Source of the DNA: Tethya wilhelma | Lineage: Eukaryota; Porifera; Demospongiae; Tethyida; Tethyidae | Reading direction: 5' to 3' | Assembly: GCA_964030475.1 (NCBI GenBank) | Contig: CAXIPT010000005.1 | Span: 3,004,097 to 3,068,096 of the forward strand | DNA: 64,000 nucleotides | Shown here: in pieces, positions 56,101 through 64,000 of the stretch | Layout of the letters: every line of letters begins with the position of its first letter | Numbering within the stretch: position 1 is the stretch's first letter | Position numbers and translations under genes: made by a program | The notes under the pieces: model-generated | Seen by the model: only the letters and a program-made list of their open reading frames with translations | Told to the model about the DNA's origin: nothing | Databases searched by the model: none

Positions 56101-57900
56101 ATATATATATACTGTAGCTAGCAATCTTTGTGTGACCCCTTAAGTGCAGAGCAGATTGGGTGGGAAGTAACCTGGCAACACAATGAGAATGTGGGTTTGC
56201 TCAAAGCCTCAGCATCAAAGGGAACACGGACATTATAATGGTTACCCACAAGAAGGAAGTGACTATCATAAAGAGAAAGATGATTATGTCAGAAAGAAAA
56301 CCACTTGATAGGAGGTGGCAATTTCTCAGCTCAAGATTACAAAGCCAGATGCTTAATACTGATCAGTTCATCATTAGCACTTAGACATGGCAACTGCCAA
56401 CCACAATGAAGCCTTGGTATGAGGCAACATGGGGTACAAGTTAATAGGTATTCAATACAACTGGTAGATCACAAGCATTCACCTTTTTATTGACTACTCC
56501 AAAAAACCACATGTCAAGTCAATGTTCACAACTACTACACAATAAGAGCCACAATAATAGCATTGAGTCCCCCCACCTAGTGCTCTCATCCTACACAGTA
56601 GTGAATGTGTGGTCCCACACACACTTTTGATTAAGATGATAACTTCTCAAATTAAACGACCTACGTACTGTACTAATGTTCAAAGAATACAAGAGTGGGT
56701 GTGCCTCGATTCTGCTCTAGTATAAACTACTAAAAGTCAACACACACTATGTAGAACACAGGAACATAAACTACTCCAACATGACATTCTCCTAGTCTTC
56801 AAACTACATGTTCACACAGACAGGTATGCTTCACACCTAACATGCACCTCAGCTACCAACAACCCTTAATACTGTTGCTTAATGGTAACAACACATTTGT
56901 TGTTCATATCTTGAATTATTGCCTTCTGAAGGCTTCATTACCAACAATACTGGGTACTGTTACTATAATTAGTCAGGCATGATGACCAGTGTCGTACTCA
57001 GTCACACTACAGTAAACAGAAGAGTTCAATAGTCAAACAAAGGACTGATCTACGAAACTAGCATCTGGGACGAACAAGGGACATGTTGAAACTTTAGTAC
57101 CTTTCACAAGCACAATTTAATTTGAAGACTCATGGAAAACTAGCTACGATTTTAAAAGACACTTTGAAGTTCAAAACAGACCTAGGAGAAAGCACATTAA
57201 ATACATACCACTGAAACCACACCAACAAGGCACCCTAAGTAATTCACAAAACACAGACTCTAATGTAACATCTACAGATATAACAGCAAAACACATTATA
57301 TACTCCGCAGCCATGTACCAGAGGATAGCTACATAATAAACACATACGGTTCAAACTGAGATTAGCAAATTTGCACTTGTTTGTCAAAGACATACCAAAG
57401 GGTACTTAAGGGATTTATCATCAGTTGCACTTATTGTTTCACTATGTTTATAACAAACAATCAAACAATAACTCTTACTCGATGAAATACGGAAGTCCAT
57501 CTGGTGTTCTTGCCATTTCCCAGCCAGGGGGAATCGGTCCAGAAAGTGCACTGTCCAGAGAAAATTGACGGCCATGACTGTGGTCCAAGGTTGCGGGCAT
57601 GGACATAGAGCGTGAATGTAGAGATCCTGGTCCTGAGGAAGGGCCAACACTAATGCTTGGTCCTAATCGTCGAATGGGAGACTTTTCTTGACCTGGAAGG
57701 GTGTTGGCAGCCAAACTGGCATCAAAGAACGAATTCGGCAGTTTTCTTTCTATCATAGGCTTTCCAGTGACTGGCTTGGGTTGATCTTGACTAAGTACGT
57801 TAAATAAAGCCTCTAAATGAGCTTTAGAATTCGGATCTTCACATATTTGTACAGACTTTCGATCCTCTTGGGATGAATCCATGCTACCACCATCGCTCAT
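53146..57900 (-). CDS. YAP1: Yorkie/YAP transcriptional co-activator
   Basis: Hippo-pathway effector that partners TEAD/Scalloped in the nucleus. Two coding exons, 57900-57479 and 53863-53146, give 379 aa, with a 3.6-kb intron splitting WW1. TEAD-binding helix LEALFNVL (29-36) and KLPNSFF loop (53-59). LATS-type HxRxxS sites at Ser100 (HSRSMS), Ser114 (HGRQFS) and Ser332 (HERQAS), the last followed by DSGL as in the vertebrate phosphodegron. WW1 at 124-154 (PPGWEMARTPDGLPYFIDHN, TTTWEDP) and WW2 at 208-238 (LPEGWQKAF, TTSWFHP). A Gln/Pro-rich linker lies between them, and the protein ends in LAWV, a likely PDZ ligand. ATG 57900 is the first Met in the open frame. A full set of Hippo control points is present. 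Confidence 0.95.
55705..55732. repeat. GA dinucleotide microsatellite
   Basis: Pure GA repeat in the YAP intron. The rest of this 3.6-kb intron shows short hairpins and nothing else clear. Confidence 0.85.
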
Positions 57901-58100
57901 GGTTAAACACGTTTGACTCACAAACCAGAGATTAGTCAACCGGCTGCTGTATCGTGAGCTTACTACGACTCACATGTAAAGAATAAACCAAGCGTGTAAA
58001 GCCTCCTGAAGTCTCTTGGCCTTCTGTTGTACACCACAACGTACATGAACACGTTTGTACCACCAAGCTATTTAGTATGTAAGTTGAAGCTAGTGGTTTG

Positions 58101-58138
58101 TGACGTCACTACACACGTGGGTGGGGCATATGACGTAA
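58101..58138. promoter_or_regulatory. CRE-type sites and E-box in the YAP promoter
   Basis: A perfect palindromic TGACGTCA (58101-58108), a CACGTG E-box (58114-58119) and TGACGTAA (58131-58138) cluster about 200 bp upstream of the YAP ATG, in the 310-bp gap after the mannosidase gene. CREB/ATF binding is inferred. Confidence 0.45.
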
Positions 58139-58210
58139 TCCCACTGAACATGATTCAATCAAGTGGACAACAATAAGAATTATTATGCTGCAGAAGTATA
58201 TAAATATACA

Positions 58211-61200
58211 TTAATTTATTTGCTTTTTATAATAATAATTAGTCCAGATAGGAAGAGGGTGAGCTTCAGTGTTGAAAATCCAGTGGTCTAAGCTAACAAC
58301 ACTGAAATCATCAGAAAAGAGCAAGAAAAAATATTTCAAAGTTTCTCCCAAAAAGAAGCTCTCCATTTTATCCCTGAATTCAGGTTGTTCTGGGCTTAAC
58401 ACATTGTTGATTGATGAGTATCCACCACCACTAATTTTGGTGTACTTCTCAAATGCCTACATAAAACAATAAGAAGACAGTGTTAAACCAACTCTGGTGT
58501 TAAACACTCTACAAACAGACGTATGTACATGAAATGTGCACGTGTCAAAAACAAAGGCTATACTTCAGAGAAAAGACTAATACAACTAAAAGAAATCTAC
58601 TTTAAAGGGTTGGTCATGGCAACTCCTACAAATTAATACAATTGGAGCAGTGAATGGGGCTATTGTAGACTGCAAATTCACTTCTAATGCCAGGGATTGG
58701 ATAGTAATAATCAACAGACAACAGTAGCCAAATTCTGTACACTGTATTCTGTTTCTTTTTGCTTGTTCGTTTATTCGTTGTGATCCCTGACCCTACACTG
58801 CGTAACGATACTCCAGCTATTAATGATTGACAAGCTTACTAAAATATAGCTATTGTGCACTTAGTGACTATAACAATTAGCTTTGTGTACAGAGATGGTT
58901 CTAATAATTATTATACCAACAATATCAGCAGGTAATACTATGGGCATCAAGAAAAGGATAATATCATACATCAGGTAATGGTCATCAGTAAAATTATGCC
59001 TTAAATTTTCAACTAGATGATAGACTCTCAACCAGCCCATGCTGACCACTGCATGTTCATTGTACTTTAACTACTGAAACAAACAAATAACAAGGCAAAA
59101 AGTCAATCACCACACACATACAAAACAATGGCATAAGCTTACAGTGAAGATATTCCAACCCCATTTACGATACTTTTCATCCTTCGTCAAACGATAAAGA
59201 TAAAACAATGATTCAACAGTCTCTGGTCTCAAAAGGTTATGACGATCCAAGGGCTGTGTGATGAAATATGGGGGTAAAATAATACCATAATAGTGTATAG
59301 CACAAAAATTTGGTGGATTTTAATATTGGCGGGTTGGCGATTTTGGTAAAAATAGCCAATATTAAATCTGCCAAACAGTCATTTTTGCGCACGCACATAC
59401 GGAGTACGTGTGTTGCCACATACGCAACCACCAAAATAAAAATCTGCCAATCATGAGATTTTTGAGAATCCACCAAATTTATTCCCACCAATATTTTGTG
59501 CTATATGGTAATAACAATTTGGCTATTTCGATTGACAGACACAATTTTCCCAGATTTGAGTACCATCCTAGAAACCGAAAAGATAGCGAAAGAGACATGT
59601 ATGTATATTTAAATCTGGGAAATATGGTGAAAGGCCTATACAGAATTTTCTCTTTCTATAATGAATTACACCTACCTACCTACCTTGACATAAATATCTG
59701 TGTTAGCCCCTTTTGTCATGTTGAAATGGGCTATTTCAGGGCTAAGTCCAGTTGGCATTTGTTTGTACATCTGATAACATGTATATATGAGGTTCTTTGC
59801 TATGGTCATAAATCGCTTTGGAAGGCCATTGTGGGTGGCCAGCGCCAGAGTTCCAGGAAGATAGCACACTAGGTGATCCTTGCAAAACAAAGTGTATGCA
59901 TGTAGTTGAGAATTACTTTCAATTGAGAATGTGAACACTGTCATATCTTTTCCTTACCTATAATACAACAAATTATTTTGCACAAACCATAATACTTTAC
60001 AATAGCAATTTGTCTACTCTTGAACATTGAGTTCAACTTTCTTACCATCTTAGCATAAAACTCTCCTGATTCTTTCTCTTCTCCAATGAAAGTCCATCTA
60101 GAAGGTTCAGAGTATCTCAGCAAATGGCGCTCTACTCCCTTCATGGAGGACAAAAACCAATCTTTGAATCTGGTGTAGAAACAAACCAACCGTTGTTGTT
60201 GTTAGAAATGTAAATATATATCTATGCTTGTCTTTACCGTTTTTCTGTTTTGCCAGTCTGAATCCACTGCTTGAAGAGATACTCATAATAGGTGTCAGCT
60301 CTGGCACCCATGGTCAGTGTACCTGGCCTCAATTGACCTGTCTCAGCATTAATAAACAGGGGAACAAGGTTATCTTTCTTGGGCAACGATTGCAGCTTAT
60401 CCAGCACAGTATCTACTGCATCCTGCAAGCAAATCGCATCATTATCAGTGACAGAGTCTCATACCCAGGCCCCATCCATCGAAGAGCCTAGATTTAAGTC
60501 TGAAAGTAACTGTGCTAATTTCTCTTTGCATTGCATACTTTTCAGTATACATTACTAATGTATGTGGAGCATCATATGGAGCAAGTAAACGGTTTCCGTG
60601 TCTCAACAGTTAAACGGTACACTATCATAGGATCTAAATTTTTAGTGTTCACCCAGTATGTACCACACTCTTTCCCTTCTTGATGGGAAGGGACCTATGT
60701 ACAAGGCTAGCAGTACATTGTAGCTAGTAGTCATACAGTACAACCTACCTGATAGCTGGTATTGTTGGTTAGCATTGAAAGATCCCGAAACTCTAACTGG
60801 ATGGTACTGACTTCGGACACTGAGCTGTCTGGTCCCCATTCAGGAGCATGGGCATTACCAGTCATTAGGTTGACATCAGAGAATGGGACCTGGGATTTAC
60901 TATTGAAGCATGGCATGAGTCTATCACCTAACTCTCTCTACAGATCAGGTAAAGATAAAGAGCATAAAACACATCAGCAAACAGTGAGATAGCTAATAAG
61001 GTAACTCACTGCTTTGTCTAGAAATAAAGTGTCACCAGTCAGATGATACGTGCTCAACAGACTACCAAGCACTCGTATAGTGGTCTCAAACAGGTTGACA
61101 TCTTTATCCACTCCAACTACCATCTCCTTCTCTACCCACCGCCTGGCCTCCTCAAACTCTTCAGTGAGTCCCATCAGCCACATGGTGTCCAATGAGTCCA

Positions 61201-61835
61201 CCAGGGTTAGTCCCAGGTTAAACCACTCATTGCTTCCTTTTGAAACTGGCTTCAGTTCATCCTTGCCCCAAGCAAACTCCTTGTAGCCCTTCCAAGCATG
61301 TTGGAACGCTGCAATTACTGCGTCTTGTTTTTTGCTGTGAGAGATTTGTAGTGGCTGGCCAAACTTGATTCCACCTAGTTCGTTTGGTCTTCCAATTCTT
61401 GTAAGAGATGATGCCTGACTGGATGAGGAATCTTGGAGGAAAACCCTGGCAGCAATTACTGCCAGCAATATACTGATGAGAATAGAGGGAAGCAGGACAG
61501 CTGGTTTGGTCAGAGACAACAGAATGGAAGAGCCCTTCCTCTTCTTCCTTTGAAGAACACCCTAAATCAGTAAATAGTTTAGAAAGTATTTAAATACAAA
61601 CTACATGCCTGGCACTAGAGTATTGAATAACAGCTAGCCTTGTTTCATGCAGTGCCCTTCAATACAGTCGTTTTATCAAATTATTATTTGGGACTTATTA
61701 CAAAACTTAAGCATGCATGTAGCTACGCCCAGAATACTTTTAAGTACATGGTTTCAGGTGGATTATAATTATACTATCCTACAACAGCAATATGCAACCT
61801 ACTTTGGACGGTTTCTTCTTCATACGAGCTGCCAT
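58211..61835 (-). CDS. MAN1B1: ER mannosyl-oligosaccharide 1,2-alpha-mannosidase (GH47)
   Basis: Trims Man9 N-glycans in the ER/Golgi and marks misfolded glycoproteins for degradation. Exons 61835-61803, 61561-61010, 60937-60749, 60422-60238, 60169-60046, 59878-59684, 59253-59143 and 58456-58211 give 544 aa. Type II topology: a basic N-terminus ([18 protein letters not shown]), one membrane helix ([19 protein letters not shown]), then the catalytic barrel. GH47 landmarks: [70 protein letters not shown] and [10 protein letters not shown]. Shorter than human MAN1B1 mainly in the stem. No broken motif. The start exon encodes only 11 residues. The 5' end lies 170 bp from the stop of the next gene. 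Confidence 0.95.
59283..59510. mobile_element. MITE-like foldback, TACCATATAGC family, copy 6
   Basis: Ends TGTATAGCACAAAAATTTGG and the inverse of TACCATATAGCACAAAATAT. The interior repeats CCAATATT/AATATTGG and CCACCAAA words in both orientations. In a mannosidase intron. Confidence 0.7.
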
Positions 61836-62005
61836 ACTAAACTCTTCTCGAACAGATTACATGCAAGAGTGTGCTTTAATTAGCAATAATTTTTGAAGCC
61901 ACAGACCAGAAATCACAAAAGAAACTATATTTAATTATCATGTACTATAAATACACACTCAATTAGTTTCAATGTAAAAGACACACTTTTTCAATACAAA
62001 CATTA

Positions 62006-64000
62006 CTACTTCTTCTTTGTCAAATGTGCTCGAACAAAATTGTGCACATCCATTCTGTTGATGTCCTTGAGAGCGTACAGCAAAGAGTGAACAGTCCATC
62101 GAGGTTTCTCAGCCCACTTGAGTAGCAACAGTCGTGTTGACTCAGGAGATCGACTCTCAAGCAACTGAATGTACTGATCTAAGTTTACAGCTTCAGCAAG
62201 TGCCTTCCAATCCTAAGAACAGGGAAGGGGAGGGGGTACTAATGAAGCATTTGTAACATTACTCCCAATATATTCACATACCTTTTCTCCATCTCGGAGC
62301 AATTCCTGTATCTTGTCTATGATCTTCTCTGGAATGTATGCAACCTTGCGACCGGCATCTTTATGTGCTTCATGGTAAGAGGCATCACCAAGGTACAATA
62401 GATCAGTCGGATGCTCTTCAACACCAGTTTGGTGGTTGAACACAGTTTTGTTTGCAAATTCCGCTGCTACGACCTCGTTAATAGTGAAACAGTGAGGATC
62501 CTGGAGGTGCTGTTTGAGGTCAGAGCTGCTCAAGATCACATGCTCAAGAAAAATAGTGGGACAAACAGTGCGAACCAGAGCAGCAATCATGGTCTGTATC
62601 TGATCCATTAATTGGAGACAATTTTGGCTTGAATCTCTTCCAGTACGCCCTACTATCTCAATTGCTTTACTCCTAGAATCAATTTGGATTAGACTCTGGT
62701 ACGATTCTCCATCAACTAAAAAGCTTCCCTTGAATAAAAGAAGTTTCTCTTGTCGAAAGAATGCTGACACTTGTACTTGTAACCGCGAAAAGAAACCAGG
62801 GGGGAAGGAATCTGTTTCATCAGAGCACACCAAGCGTCGTCCAGAGTATGCATCAAACCGCTCCTCCTCTTTCCACATATCAGGACTCAATGATTCCGTG
62901 ACGAAGCAAGGAAACTCAAAGACGTCGTTATCCTTGCGTCGATGACACAGCTCGAAATGCTGCAGCAAAGCAATTATGATAGGAATGTGGTGCTTATCGA
63001 TGTGTTGAGCAAACTTGGTCTCCAAGGTTTTCAAGGAGATATGAGCAGAACCAACTGAAGCAATCCGAGACACAGGGAAAGTTTCAGGTGCAAGAGCTTT
63101 GCCAAGGACATCTTTACAAAGCCATGCTGGGTCAATGAAGACATAGTTAGCCAGTGCCCCTTGATCAAAGTAGACAAGCTACAAAATACAAGCAACAAAG
63201 AACCATAAATGATTGATGTGAAACCCTTGCAGGAGAATCTCCCCTTATAGCCTGAGAAAAATAAAGACTCATCTAAAACATAAAATTCTCACACTGACTG
63301 CCTCCAATAGATCTACTCACCACTCCTGCGTTAGCCAAACATCTGAAGATGTAGCTCAACTGTTTCTCAGAAAGAAGTCTGTTCACTTCCTCTCGTACAA
63401 GCTTCTTCACATTGTCCCAAAAGAGAACCTTAGTACGAGGTTGCTCTACTCGTAGAGATTCAATCTTACGAGCAACCACTTCAATCACTCTAGGATACTG
63501 AGGCTGAACCTACACAAACAGTATTAGACCATAGTCAAGTTATGGACATTGGAATAAAATACAAGGTGCATACTTCAAGTAATTTTGCTCTGACTTCACA
63601 GAGGCGATCCTTGAGCACTTTAATCTCAGGTGATACAGCCTTCAGACAATTTAGAGGGTACAGAATTGGAGATATGTCTAAGTACTCCTCGAACCTACAA
63701 CAGACATAACAACATAGACATTAATACATGACTACTTTTCCCTGGAAACATAATTTCTTTAGAATTTACCTTTCTTTCATTTCATTCACTAGAAGTTGTG
63801 CTGCATGAACAGTCTCCTGTTGATTCTTGGATTGCACAATATCATAGTGACTGCCCACTATGACCACAGGTACGGGCTGGAGAACACTGCCATACTTATC
63901 TTCCTCTTCTTCCACGTCCTGATGGTCATTGCCTCGTCTAAACGACTTCCTTGTCCATGAACGCATTGGCAACAGCCGATAGACATCTTGCCTCCCACAA
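62006..64000 (-). CDS. ROCO (ROC-COR) protein with C-terminal death domain, DAPK1-like; N-terminus beyond window
   Basis: Exons on the minus strand: >64000-63770, 63694-63574, 63509-63321, 63178-62282 and 62212-62006 (TAG). The first visible exon ends the Ras-of-complex GTPase domain: VPVVIVGSHYD is its base-recognition strand. The COR region follows (FEEYLDISPILYPL, KKLVREEVNRLLSEKQLSYIFRCL, LVYFDQGALANYVFIDPAWL). The last exon is a death domain (DWKALAEAVNLDQYIQLLES, TVHSLLYALKDINRMDVHNF) ending RAHLTKKK. ROC-COR plus a terminal death domain is the layout of death-associated protein kinase 1. The kinase and ankyrin parts would lie outside the window, so it could also be a kinase-less ROCO/death protein. 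Confidence 0.85.

Noticed and set aside
57901..57939. YAP start upstream of 57900 (extra residues TNLWFVSQTC)
   Set aside because: The extension begins with a TTG, not ATG; the first Met in frame is at 57900.

Overview
The window is animal nuclear DNA. Genes are split into many short phase-consistent exons with GT/AG borders and mostly short AT-rich introns, and metazoan-type genes sit a few hundred bases apart. The gene content (a Yorkie/YAP with LATS sites, hormone-sensitive lipase, a Tudor/helicase/CS piRNA factor, a ROCO-death-domain protein, a TRAF-like protein), the compact layout and the many foldback elements fit an early-branching metazoan. I infer a demosponge such as Amphimedon. 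An N run at 6512-6578 and a lone N at 14677 mark it as a draft whole-genome assembly.

Layout, left to right. (1) <1-4152, minus: N-terminal ~442 aa of an AMP deaminase. (2) 5517-10326, plus: a PDZ plus leucine-rich-repeat protein. (3) 10801-23599, plus: hormone-sensitive lipase. Its middle exons appear twice around the lone N, most simply two haplotypes placed in tandem. One copy carries an 870-bp DNA transposon and the other shows the empty site. (4) 23782-25187, plus: single-exon TRAF-like RING/zinc-finger/coiled-coil/MATH protein broken by one frameshift. (5) 26111-32690, minus: complete 617-aa V-ATPase catalytic subunit A in 17 exons. (6) 33012-52457, minus: a 45-exon TDRD12-like gene (Tudor, DEAD-like helicase, two more Tudors, helical region, CS domain) with a tandemly duplicated pair of helicase exons. 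(7) 43956-44339, plus: a small secreted Lys/Ser-rich protein gene with its own TATA box, nested in a TDRD12 intron on the other strand. (8) 53146-57900, minus: YAP/Yorkie, 379 aa. (9) 58211-61835, minus: ER alpha-1,2-mannosidase (MAN1B1, GH47), 544 aa. (10) 62006->64000, minus: C-terminal part of a DAPK1-like ROCO protein ending in a death domain.

The genes do not form one pathway: they cover purine metabolism, lipid mobilisation, vesicle acidification, germline piRNA defence, Hippo signalling, glycoprotein quality control and stress signalling. From about 26 kb to the end five genes lie head-to-tail on the minus strand, with gaps of about 170-690 bp.

Introns and spacers are rich in foldback DNA: a family ending in TACCGTATAGC-like termini (seven copies), several other MITE-like elements with 18-90 bp inverted arms, and a family of ~50-60 bp hairpins. 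Three exact copies of the palindrome TGCGCATGCGCA (NRF1-type) mark the starts of the lipase and TRAF-like genes and an unexplained site inside a TDRD12 intron.

Exon coordinates were worked out by hand from splice consensus, reading phase and family similarity remembered from training. No alignment or database search was run.
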